Assembly: GCA_943331145.2 (NCBI GenBank)
Contig: CALQKL020000001.1
Span: 1-54,850, forward strand
DNA: 54,850 nt
Direction: 5' to 3'
DNA from: Chitinophaga pinensis
Lineage (GTDB): Bacteria; Bacteroidota; Bacteroidia; Chitinophagales; Chitinophagaceae
Shown here: in pieces, positions 1 through 7,525 of the stretch
Layout of the letters: the number at the start of each line of letters is the position of its first letter
How positions within the stretch are numbered: position 1 is the stretch's first letter
The notes under the pieces: model-generated
Told to the model about the DNA's origin: nothing
The model's input: the letters and a program-made list of their open reading frames with translations, nothing else
The model's database searches: none
Translations under genes and position numbers: made by a program

Positions 1-504
1 ACATTCGGGTGCTACATCAAATAAATATTCTACATCATAAAATGCCTGAATTAATGCACTCAATACACCATAAACTTTAGAGCCAGGTGCAGAAGCTGCG
101 CGTTGAGCCACTTCTTTTTGAAACATGCCTATTACAACAGGAACCTGGTCTTTCCAGTCTATGATTTTAAACAAGATTTGAGTAGAAATATTATAAGGGA
201 AGTTTCCAATAACAGTAAAAGGTTCTTCAAATGGGATTGCCGTTTCCAAAAAATCAGCAGCAATTATTTTATCAGATAAAACAGGGTATTTGTTTTTTAA
301 GTAAGCGATTTTCTCGTCATCTAATTCAACCGCTTTGAAATTGATGCCCTCTAATTTAATTAAATACTGCGTTAAAGCACCCGCTCCCGGACCAACCTCT
401 AACAAGTTTGTAAAAGGATGCGTTGCTAAAGCCGCCATTATTTTCTCTAAAGTTGGGGTGTCCTTTAAAAAATGCTGTCCCAGTGATTTTTTTATCGTGT
501 ACAT
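1..504 (-). CDS. rsmA: 16S rRNA dimethyladenosine transferase RsmA/KsgA (3' part cut by window edge)
   Basis: SAM-dependent methylase that dimethylates two adjacent adenines near the 3' end of 16S rRNA during small-subunit maturation. The first 168 residues are present, from the ATG at 502-504; the C-terminal part lies beyond position 1. Visible are the N-terminal KKSLGQHFLKD segment (residues 5-15), SAM motif I EVGPGAG (36-42), the acidic ELDD (60-63) and the adenine-N6 methylase motif NFPY (101-104), followed by FQKEVAQR (129-136 or so). It diverges from pdxA; in enterobacteria these two genes share an operon, so the link is kept but the orientation differs. A perfect TAnnTTTG box lies only 5 nt upstream of the ATG, so the mRNA may be almost leaderless. 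Confidence 0.95.
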   Translation of the reverse strand, partial: MYTIKKSLGQHFLKDTPTLEKIMAALATHPFTNLLEVGPGAGALTQYLIKLEGINFKAVELDDEKIAYLKNKYPVLSDKIIAADFLETAIPFEEPFTVIGNFPYNISTQILFKIIDWKDQVPVVIGMFQKEVAQRAASAPGSKVYGVLSALIQAFYDVEYLFDVAPEC

Positions 505-509
505 CAGGG

Positions 510-517
510 CAAAGATA
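510..517 (-). promoter_or_regulatory. Candidate -7 box of rsmA
   Basis: On the minus strand this reads TATCTTTG, a perfect match to the Bacteroidota -7 consensus TAnnTTTG. Only five bases separate it from the rsmA ATG. No good TTTG -33 element stands 19-21 bases upstream; that area is occupied by the 23-bp repeats. The call rests on the consensus alone. Confidence 0.4.
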
Positions 518-520
518 AAG

Positions 521-678
521 GTTTAAAACGCTACGCTGGTTTAATGATTAAATGTTTAAAACGCTCCGCTGGTTTATTAGTTTAATGGTTTAATGGTTGG
601 AAGTATGTTCCAAACCCTAACAATAAACGCCAAATTACAAACGCCAAACACCAAACAATAAACGCCAAACAACAAACC
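521..678. repeat. Short direct repeats in the rsmA-pdxA spacer
   Basis: Two 23-bp direct repeats, at 521-543 and 554-576, differ at one base; the core is AACGCTACGCTGG in the first and AACGCTCCGCTGG in the second. A second family follows: CAATAAACGCCAAA at 621-634 and 656-669, with a related ACAAACGCCAAACA at 638-650. The stretch is non-coding and lies between divergent genes, where both promoters should sit. It looks like degenerate intergenic repeat rather than CRISPR, because the units differ in length and the spacers are not uniform. Confidence 0.6.
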
Positions 679-714
679 TTTTTTCGTATTTTTACCGCTC
701 AATTTATAAAGCGC

Positions 715-1809
715 ATGAGTGTAATAGCAGATCAAAAGCCAATTATTGGATTCAGTTGTGGTGATATCAACGGAATTGGAATCGAATTAATCATTAAAGT
801 ATTAAACGATAATCGGATACTTGACATTTGCACGCCGGTAATTTTTGGAAATAATAAAGCCATTAATTTTTACAGAAAATCATTAGCTGATGTAAACATC
901 AACTTCTCGATTATCAAAGATTCTACAAAAATAAATCCTAAGCAGGTTAACGTATTTCATGTATGGGAAGAGGATGTTGCCATTACGCCAGGAGAAATGA
1001 ACGATACCGGCGGAAAGTATGCAATTTTAAGTCTTTCGGTTGCAGCAGAAGCTTTGAAAGCTGGGAAAATTGATGGTTTGGTTACAGCACCTATTCATAA
1101 AAAAAATATTCAGTCTGACACTTTCAACTACACCGGACATACACCTTATTTACAAAAACTATTTGGGGTTCAAGATGTAGTGATGTTGATGGTTGCAGAA
1201 AATATGAAGATTGGTTTGCTTACAGAACATCTGCCTGTAAAAGATGTTGCTCAGGTAATTACCAAAGAAAAAATCCTTAGCAAACTTAATCTCATCAATC
1301 AATCGTTGAAAAGAGATTTTAATATCGTAAAACCTAAAATTGCCATATTGGGTTTAAATCCACATGCTGGCGATGAAGGGTTAATCGGTAAAGAAGAAAT
1401 TGAAATTATAAAACCCGCTATTCAATTGGCTAAAACAAAAGATATTTTCTGCTTTGGTCCTTATAGCGCAGATGCATTTTTCGCAAGAGGTCAGTATGAA
1501 AAATTTGATGCTGTACTTGCACTTTATCACGATCAAGGTTTGATTCCATTTAAATCACTTTCTTTGGGAGAAGGTGTAAACTTTACAGCTGGCTTAGCTG
1601 GTGTAAGAACTTCTCCAGACCATGGAACTGCTTTTGATATTGCAGGTAAAGGCATTGCAGACGAAACATCTATGCGCCAAGCACTATTTAGTTGCATCGA
1701 CATCATTCACAGTAGAAGAGAATACGACACACAACGTGCTAATCCTTTGAGAAAATTGAGTAAGAATGTTTTGGCTAATGCTGTGGATGAGAAAATCTTA
1801 GAAGATTAA
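715..1809 (+). CDS. pdxA: 4-hydroxythreonine-4-phosphate dehydrogenase PdxA
   Basis: NAD-dependent oxidation of 4-phosphohydroxy-L-threonine in the DXP-dependent route to pyridoxal phosphate. The 364-residue length is slightly above the usual 330 or so. Metal-binding histidines are seen in TGHTPYL (H142), NPHAGDEG (H217) and YHDQG (H272), and the substrate/NAD region RTSPDHGTAFDIAGKG is intact. dxs, which makes the DXP used with PdxA's product, is also in this window (21844-23772) but not adjacent. The gene ends 13 bp from the convergent LolA-like gene, with no recognisable terminator between them. An imperfect -7 box (TATTTTTA) is at 687-694. Confidence 0.96.
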   Translation: MSVIADQKPIIGFSCGDINGIGIELIIKVLNDNRILDICTPVIFGNNKAINFYRKSLADVNINFSIIKDSTKINPKQVNVFHVWEEDVAITPGEMNDTGGKYAILSLSVAAEALKAGKIDGLVTAPIHKKNIQSDTFNYTGHTPYLQKLFGVQDVVMLMVAENMKIGLLTEHLPVKDVAQVITKEKILSKLNLINQSLKRDFNIVKPKIAILGLNPHAGDEGLIGKEEIEIIKPAIQLAKTKDIFCFGPYSADAFFARGQYEKFDAVLALYHDQGLIPFKSLSLGEGVNFTAGLAGVRTSPDHGTAFDIAGKGIADETSMRQALFSCIDIIHSRREYDTQRANPLRKLSKNVLANAVDEKILED

Positions 1810-1822
1810 TTACAGCTCTTTT

Positions 1823-2521
1823 TTAATTAAATAAAACATCCGCAATTCCTTTGTTGATGATGTAACTGCTAATGGTTATTTCTGCCTGTCCTTTTTTGTT
1901 TTTCATATCAGTGGATACTTTTTTAGTTTCTGCTCCATCATCAAAATCAAACGTAATTCCTTTAGGCAATTTGTAATCTTTGGTATTAAAAGAGAAAAGG
2001 ATTCTGTCTGGCAATCCGTATTTTAAATAATTCTTGTACACCATTTCAAGTTCATACGTTCCACTTTCTCTTGTGGTGGTTTTACTTTTTACAATAACCA
2101 AATTAATGGGGTCGATATAAAGCGTAGAAAGAACGATGTCGCTATTATCGTCATTAGGAAGCAGCCTTGCTACTCTTACTGTATTGTTTCCAATTTTTTC
2201 AGTGCCTGCATCTATAATGGTATAATTATTTTCTGCAAATAAGTTATTCATGTTTAAACTCATCGCACCTTTTGGAACAAATGAAACGCCTTTTTCACTT
2301 TTTAATTTGAGTTTGTTTGGACGCTTAAAATACATTTTTACATTGGCAACTGGGATTTTAAGAAACGCAACATTTGTTTTCATTTTTCCAGATGCTTCAT
2401 AATCTGAAACCAATTCGATTTTCTTTTTTACTTGAGATACAATTTGCTTAATATCTTGAGCCGCAACACATACAGGAATTATTATTGTGAGCATTAAAGT
2501 TGAAATCAATGTTTTAATCAT
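1823..2521 (-). CDS. LolA-like outer-membrane lipoprotein-sorting family protein
   Basis: 232-residue secreted protein with a signal peptide (hydrophobic residues 5-20, then AAQD). The rest is beta-rich, with a start typical of the LolA/LolB fold (DIKQIVSQVKKKIELVSDYEASGKM) and strands such as VKMYFKRPNKLKLKSEKG. Such proteins bind acyl chains of lipids or lipoproteins in the periplasm. It is last in a minus-strand cassette after an ABC permease (12-bp gap) and ATPase, so it probably takes substrate from, or gives it to, that transporter. It is not the housekeeping LolA by any clear sign; the family call is from overall pattern and the substrate is unknown. Confidence 0.65.
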   Translation of the reverse strand: MIKTLISTLMLTIIIPVCVAAQDIKQIVSQVKKKIELVSDYEASGKMKTNVAFLKIPVANVKMYFKRPNKLKLKSEKGVSFVPKGAMSLNMNNLFAENNYTIIDAGTEKIGNNTVRVARLLPNDDNSDIVLSTLYIDPINLVIVKSKTTTRESGTYELEMVYKNYLKYGLPDRILFSFNTKDYKLPKGITFDFDDGAETKKVSTDMKNKKGQAEITISSYIINKGIADVLFN

Positions 2522-2533
2522 CGGTAATTTTTT

Positions 2534-3427
2534 TTAAGATAAAATGTCTTTTTTTCTAAAAGCAGCAATGGCAATGCCTAAAAACAAAGCAATATGTGCC
2601 AATAATATACTTAAGCTTTTTCTGATGGCGCCCCAATTTTCAATACTGCCTTTTATGGGTTGCCCATCATCATTAATGCCAATGTAAAAAAATCCTTTCC
2701 ACCCTACTAAATAAGAAGTGAATAAATATGGTTTTACATTTTTATCAATTATAGGCACATTTAAATTAGAAACGATGGTAAAGAAAATTACGATACAAAC
2801 GGTGGCAACTATTGGCCCGATTGAATTTTCTGCAAAAACAGAAAGTAAAATAGAAAGCGCTGCAATCACCGTAAGTGCAATGGCTGCATAACCAAAAGCG
2901 GCAAAATATCTCCATAAGATATCGTCTTTGGTGATTTGTAAAATTTGCGACTCTTCACCTTTTGCCCTGAAAATGAGCATATCGTCCACGCCGAAAATGG
3001 CCATACTCAAAAAAAGCGCAATCATTGCCATCCAAATTAACAATACAACCGTAAAAATAAATGAGGCAAAAAATTTAACCAACAACAATTGTGTGCGACT
3101 TATGGGTTTGGTCAACAATAACCTTAAAGTCCCCATGTTCGCTTCTCCAGAAATGGCATCACCTGCAATTAATGCGACTAATATTGGAACCTGAACGAGC
3201 AATGTGTTTAATATAATATAACACATGAAATATCCATTGATGGCTTTTGATTTGTCTAACTCAAAATTATCCTGAATATTTTGCATCATTAAATTCATAT
3301 AACTTTCTCCATCTGCTTTAAATGCAAATTGAAATATAAGTACAATGGCTGCAATGGCTGCAAATGCAATATAGGTACGCGGACGCTTGGAAATTTTAAA
3401 CAATTCTATTTGAAGCAGATGCCACAT
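2534..3427 (-). CDS. ABC-2 type transporter permease
   Basis: 297-residue membrane protein with about six hydrophobic segments: near residues 18-36, 70-90, 112-142, 172-200, 205-226 and 270-290. After the first segment there is a soluble stretch, and the conserved SGEANMGTLRLLLTKPISR region (about 93-111) is the cytosolic coupling helix usual in ABC-2/NosY-like permeases. Its stop is one base from the ATPase start region of the cassette (3429), so the two are co-translated. It forms the membrane half of an exporter with the product of 3429-4337. The substrate is unknown. Confidence 0.88.
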   Translation of the reverse strand: MWHLLQIELFKISKRPRTYIAFAAIAAIVLIFQFAFKADGESYMNLMMQNIQDNFELDKSKAINGYFMCYIILNTLLVQVPILVALIAGDAISGEANMGTLRLLLTKPISRTQLLLVKFFASFIFTVVLLIWMAMIALFLSMAIFGVDDMLIFRAKGEESQILQITKDDILWRYFAAFGYAAIALTVIAALSILLSVFAENSIGPIVATVCIVIFFTIVSNLNVPIIDKNVKPYLFTSYLVGWKGFFYIGINDDGQPIKGSIENWGAIRKSLSILLAHIALFLGIAIAAFRKKDILS

Positions 3428-3428
3428 A

Positions 3429-4337
3429 TTATGCTGTTTTTGTTAAGTTCAAAAAATAATCTTCTAGCGAATGCCTTGGTGTAACTGCAATAATTTGAAC
3501 ATTTGATTCCACCATAATTTTTATTAATGTAGAAATTTCAGTTTTGTTCATAGTCAAATGAAGTTTATCGTTGTTGTCAACAATCATTGGTGCAAATGCC
3601 GAATTTTTTAAAACAGACTTTGCAAATTCATTATCTGTTGTTTCAATTTCAACCAATGTTTTTGATGGGTCGAGCAAATCCTTTACAAAACCTTCTACAA
3701 TTTTTTTTCCTTTGTGAATTACAATCATTCTGTTTGCAATCAATTCTATTTCACTTAGAAGATGAGAAGAAACAACAACCGTTTTTCCCATTTCGGTGCT
3801 TAGTTTTAAAATTAAATTTCTAATGTCTGCAATTCCTAGAGGATCTAAACCATTTGTAGGTTCATCTAATATAATCAAATCAGGATTGTGCACCAATGCA
3901 ATGCCTATCCCCAACCTTTGTTTCATCCCTTGACTATAAGTTTTTACCTTACTCTCACTTCTATCTGCAAGCCCAACCATATCAAGTTGATCCATCAATA
4001 ATTTATGCGTAACATGCACGTTGCTCATTTTGGCAAACAATTTTAAATTTTCGTAAGCCGTTAAGTATTTGTATAAATCAGGGCGTTCAATAACAGCGCC
4101 AATTTTCGACAATATTTCGTGTCTGTTTTCATGAAGTAATTTGCCAAATATTTTTATCTCACCTGATGTAGGTTCAATCAAAGTAAGCATCATTCTGATG
4201 GTTGTAGATTTGCCAGCACCATTTTGTCCTAAAAAACCATATACATCGCCACTATTTACGGAGAATGATAAATCATCCACAGCAGTTATATCTTTGTATT
4301 TTTTTGAGAGATGATTTATTTCAAGAATTGTATTCAT
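3429..4337 (-). CDS. ABC transporter ATP-binding protein
   Basis: 302-residue nucleotide-binding subunit. Walker A GQNGAGKST is near residues 38-46, the signature is YSQGMKQRLG, Walker B is LIILDEPTNGLDP, and the H-loop is VVVSSHLLSE. The C-terminal 80 residues form the extra domain seen in BcrA/NatA-type drug or peptide exporters. It pairs with the permease at 2534-3427. The winged-helix regulator gene lies 74 bp upstream on the same strand and probably controls the cassette. Bacitracin-like, lipid or lipoprotein substrates are all possible. Confidence 0.92.
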   Translation of the reverse strand: MNTILEINHLSKKYKDITAVDDLSFSVNSGDVYGFLGQNGAGKSTTIRMMLTLIEPTSGEIKIFGKLLHENRHEILSKIGAVIERPDLYKYLTAYENLKLFAKMSNVHVTHKLLMDQLDMVGLADRSESKVKTYSQGMKQRLGIGIALVHNPDLIILDEPTNGLDPLGIADIRNLILKLSTEMGKTVVVSSHLLSEIELIANRMIVIHKGKKIVEGFVKDLLDPSKTLVEIETTDNEFAKSVLKNSAFAPMIVDNNDKLHLTMNKTEISTLIKIMVESNVQIIAVTPRHSLEDYFLNLTKTA

Positions 4338-4411
4338 AAAAAGTTATAACACCACAAAAGCAATAAAGTTTTATTTAAACGGGTTTGCTCTTAAGATTTG
4401 ATTCGAAAAAA

Positions 4412-4744
4412 TTAGGGTTGTTTTGGTTTTGGTTCTGCATTTTCAATTGTTGTTATTAAAACTGAATTGGTAAACTGATTCATGTTTGTAACAAAATCTT
4501 CAAACGCAATAATTCCTTTGGGCGTAATTCTACAAATGGTCTGCGGATAATTTCCTTTGAATTTTTTTTCAATTTCCAAGAAACCAACTTTTTTCAATTT
4601 TTGGATTTGAGTACTCAAATTTCCAGCAGTTAATTTTAAGCTTTCTTTTAGTTGAGTAAATTCAAGCTCATTTGATTTGTATAAAAAACCAATAATGGAA
4701 AGTCTAGACTGAGAAAGAAATAATGGTTCAAGATTTTTATTCAT
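4412..4744 (-). CDS. Winged-helix transcriptional regulator (ArsR/MarR-like HTH)
   Basis: 110-residue single-domain DNA-binding protein. SQSRLSIIGFLYKSNELEFTQ leads into the helix-turn-helix LKESLKLTAGNLSTQIQKLKKVGFLEIEK (about residues 34-62), with the wing KFKGNYPQTICRITPKG. This pattern fits the small winged-helix proteins that replace PadR/MarR in many Bacteroidota. It is first in the cassette with the ABC exporter and LolA-like protein, so it is probably the local repressor. No effector domain is present beyond the C-terminal helix used for dimerisation. Confidence 0.85.
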   Translation of the reverse strand: MNKNLEPLFLSQSRLSIIGFLYKSNELEFTQLKESLKLTAGNLSTQIQKLKKVGFLEIEKKFKGNYPQTICRITPKGIIAFEDFVTNMNQFTNSVLITTIENAEPKPKQP

Positions 4745-5364
4745 GGTTATTAAAATAAATGCTTCAACAATTTTTTTATCTACATCAATTGGGTTTTAAA
4801 TTTTCAAACGGTTTTAAAACTCCAGGAAATCCCATTTGTAAAAATCCACATATGTCAAATCCGCAGTATTGATGTTATTATTCCAACAATTTCCCTTTAA
4901 AATGGCTTTGTTTTTTTAAAAAAAGTGAAATAATGGTTTGTTTTTAAAATAAACGTGCTAAATATGTCTAAAAATGCAAAATTAATTTTTATTCAAATTG
5001 TAAATTAGTTTGCAATATAAACTAAATTAATTTTTCTATTAAAATGTAAAATAAATTTTTATGAAATGGGTTTATTTTTTTTATTTGAGTATTAATGTGT
5101 TGATAATTATTATTTTATCAATATTTTATTTTATAATGTTTAAATTATTGCTGCATAAACTTATTCACATTTTTAAAAAAAGATTTTTTTTTGCAGGGGC
5201 AATTTGTAATTTAGCAATAGAATTTAATGGGTTAGTAAGTATTAGGGTTAGCAGAAATGCTGACCCTTTTACTTTTATAGAATTTTCTTTTTTCTGCGCG
5301 TTCTTTTTTTATTAAAATAAATTCAGTTTTTTTTCTTTAGCAATTTTGCATTTACATTTACCGC
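4745..5364. other. 620-bp AT-rich intergenic region
   Basis: No convincing gene is seen. The stretch is very AT-rich with long T and A runs. It lies between the divergent regulator (minus) and radA (plus), so it should hold both promoters. An 84-codon ORF at 5061-5315 is composed of Phe/Ile/Leu codons expected from poly-T sequence, and it runs across the hairpin at 5244-5267. A -7-like TACATTTA at 5353-5360 lies four bases before the radA ATG. Confidence 0.6.
5244..5270 (+). terminator. Terminator-like hairpin with no upstream plus-strand gene
   Basis: AGGGTTAGCA (5244-5253), loop GAAA and TGCTGACCCT (5258-5267) form a 10-bp stem with one G-U pair, followed by TTTT and a further T-rich stretch. 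The T-tract is on the plus strand only. The nearest plus-strand gene upstream ends at 1809, so the hairpin may end a short RNA or act as a leader attenuator for radA. Confidence 0.5.
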
Positions 5365-6738
5365 ATGAGTAAAACTAAATCATCTTTTTTTTGTCAGCAA
5401 TGTGGTTATGAAAGTGCAAAGTGGTTGGGCAAATGTCCATCATGTACACAATGGAATACTTTTGTTGAGGAAGTTATTGTTAAGGGAACAGAAAAAAATA
5501 ATAAAGACGAGTGGAAAGAATATAATGGTATTTCAAAATTAAAAACGATTGCCATTAATGATGTTGTAAGTGCCGAAGAAAAAAGAATCATTACATCTGA
5601 TCCAGAATTAAATCGTGTCCTTGGTGGTGGTATAGTGCTAGGAAGCATCGTACTTGTTGCAGGCGAACCTGGAATTGGTAAATCAACTTTATTTTTGCAA
5701 AATGGTTTGCAAATAAAAAACATAACCACACTTTATATTAGTGGTGAAGAAAGTGAGCAGCAAATTAAAATGCGCGCAGATCGTGTTGGCATTTCAAATG
5801 ATCAATTTTATTTGTTGACAGAAACGGATACACAAAGTATTTTTAAAGAGATAAAAAAATTAAAGCCACAATTAATCATTGTTGACTCCATTCAAACATT
5901 ACAATCTCCATTTGTAGAATCATCACCTGGTAGCATTAGTCAGATTCGAGAATGCGCTGCCGAATTTCAACGATTTGCCAAAGAAACCAATACGCCTGTT
6001 TTTTTAATTGGACACATCACAAAGGATGGTAATATTGCTGGTCCAAAAATTTTAGAACATATGGTGGATACCGTTCTTCAATTTGAAGGCGATCGACATT
6101 ATGCATATCGCATTCTTCGAACCTTAAAAAATAGATTTGGTTCTACTGCCGAATTGGGTATTTATGAAATGACGGGTCAAGGTATGCGCGCAGTAAGCAA
6201 CCCAAGTGAAATTTTAATTACCAATAAAGAAGATCAATTGAGTGGTATTGCCATTGCAGCCACTATTGAAGGTATGCGTCCAATGCTAATAGAAGCACAA
6301 GCGCTTGTTACCCAAAGTGTTTATGGTACTCCTCAAAGAACAGTAAGCGGTTTTGATTTGAGAAGACTTCAATTGTTATTGGCTGTTTTAGAAAAAAGAG
6401 GCGGTTTTCATTTCGGGGTTAAAGATGTGTTTATAAATATTGCTGGCGGCATAAAAGCAGAAGATCCTTCAATCGATTTAGCCATTATTTCTGCATTATT
6501 GAGTAGTTATGAAGATGTGGCTTTACCTCAACATATTTGTTTTGCAGGAGAAGTCGGACTTAGCGGAGAAATAAGAGCAGTAAATAGAGTTGAACAAAGA
6601 ATTGCCGAAGCGGAGAAATTAGGTTTTGAGAAAATAGTTGTCAGCAAATACAACGCAAAATCGCTAGATAAACTTAAGTCTAAAATAGAAATCATTGCCC
6701 TCGGAAAAGTTGAAGAATTATATCAGTTGTTGTTTTAA
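5365..6738 (+). CDS. radA: DNA repair protein RadA
   Basis: 457-residue RecA-like ATPase that promotes branch migration in recombination intermediates. Domains in order: a C4 zinc finger (C10, C13, C24, C27), a RecA core with Walker A GEPGIGKST (100-108), the RadA-specific KNRFG motif (255-259), and a Lon-protease-like C-terminal domain from about 290 without need of catalytic activity. Length and order are normal. The ATG is preceded four bases upstream by TACATTTA, a one-mismatch -7 box, which would give a very short leader. The ComF-like gene starts 9 bp after the stop. Confidence 0.97.
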   Translation: MSKTKSSFFCQQCGYESAKWLGKCPSCTQWNTFVEEVIVKGTEKNNKDEWKEYNGISKLKTIAINDVVSAEEKRIITSDPELNRVLGGGIVLGSIVLVAGEPGIGKSTLFLQNGLQIKNITTLYISGEESEQQIKMRADRVGISNDQFYLLTETDTQSIFKEIKKLKPQLIIVDSIQTLQSPFVESSPGSISQIRECAAEFQRFAKETNTPVFLIGHITKDGNIAGPKILEHMVDTVLQFEGDRHYAYRILRTLKNRFGSTAELGIYEMTGQGMRAVSNPSEILITNKEDQLSGIAIAATIEGMRPMLIEAQALVTQSVYGTPQRTVSGFDLRRLQLLLAVLEKRGGFHFGVKDVFINIAGGIKAEDPSIDLAIISALLSSYEDVALPQHICFAGEVGLSGEIRAVNRVEQRIAEAEKLGFEKIVVSKYNAKSLDKLKSKIEIIALGKVEELYQLLF

Positions 6739-6747
6739 TTCTTTTCT

Positions 6748-7449
6748 ATGAAACCCCTATCCAATATTTTAGAAGATGCGTTACAGCTTTTTTATCCGCA
6801 TGTTTGCGCTGGTTGCGGAGATGATTTGCACGGTAAACTTCAACTGATTTGTTTTAATTGTATGCAACAATTGCCCCATACTGATTTTGCCAAAATACCA
6901 GATAATCAAATCGAACATATATTTTATGGAAGGGCAAAAATACAATCCGCCTGTAGTATTTTTTATTTTTCAAAAGGACAAATTATACAGCAACTGATTC
7001 ATCAATTAAAATATAAAGGCAATCAAGAAATTGGAATTTATTTGGGGAAATTAATGGGCGGTCAACTTTTAAATAGTGGGCGTTTCAAAAATATTGATGC
7101 AATCATTCCATTGCCCATGCATCCAGATAAACAAAGAAAAAGAGGGTATAACCAAGCTGAAATTTTAGCAAAAGGCATATCTCAAAAAATAAATGTCCCA
7201 TTATTAAATGACATAGTTGTTCGTTCAAAAACCACAACCACACAAACAAATAAACAGCGTGTAGAAAGATGGACGAATGTAGATGGAACATTTATAATCC
7301 AAAAACAATCAAGGATTATTGGTAAAAATATTTTGTTGGTTGATGATGTAATAACTACAGGAGCTACTTTGGAAGCTTGTAGCAATGCCATTTTATCTAT
7401 TGAAAATACTTCGTTAAGTATTGCTGTTTTAGCGCACGCAAGTGATTAA
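6748..7449 (+). CDS. ComF family phosphoribosyltransferase-like protein
   Basis: 233 residues. An N-terminal zinc-binding pair of CxxC motifs (C20, C23, C35, C38) is followed by a type I phosphoribosyltransferase domain. The PRPP-binding loop is ILLVDDVITTGAT (195-207), with the ComF motif PLPMHPDKQRKRGYNQAE at 121-138. In naturally competent bacteria ComF helps handle incoming single-stranded DNA; in others its role is unclear. The 9-bp gap after radA suggests co-transcription and a link to recombination. Confidence 0.92.
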   Translation: MKPLSNILEDALQLFYPHVCAGCGDDLHGKLQLICFNCMQQLPHTDFAKIPDNQIEHIFYGRAKIQSACSIFYFSKGQIIQQLIHQLKYKGNQEIGIYLGKLMGGQLLNSGRFKNIDAIIPLPMHPDKQRKRGYNQAEILAKGISQKINVPLLNDIVVRSKTTTTQTNKQRVERWTNVDGTFIIQKQSRIIGKNILLVDDVITTGATLEACSNAILSIENTSLSIAVLAHASD

Positions 7450-7455
7450 GGATTC

Positions 7456-7487
7456 TTTACATTCTTTAATCATTAAAACTATATTTG
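7456..7487 (+). promoter_or_regulatory. Bacteroidota-type promoter for the beta-helix lipoprotein
   Basis: TTTA at 7456-7459, a 20-bp spacer and TATATTTG at 7480-7487. The -7 box is a perfect TAnnTTTG, and the -33 box differs from TTTG at one base. The expected start site is near 7493, leaving a leader of about 30 nt before the ATG at 7526. Confidence 0.55.
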
Positions 7488-7525
7488 TAATGTCACTCAA
7501 CTATCAATAGTAATTAAGTTAACAC

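Noticed and set aside
621..671. CRISPR-like short repeats
   Set aside because: Units are 13-16 bp, spacers are irregular and tiny, and no cas gene is present.
5061..5315. 84-codon ORF, hydrophobic start
   Set aside because: Rich in Phe, Ile and Leu as any poly-T stretch gives, and it runs through a terminator-like hairpin. No recognisable protein pattern.
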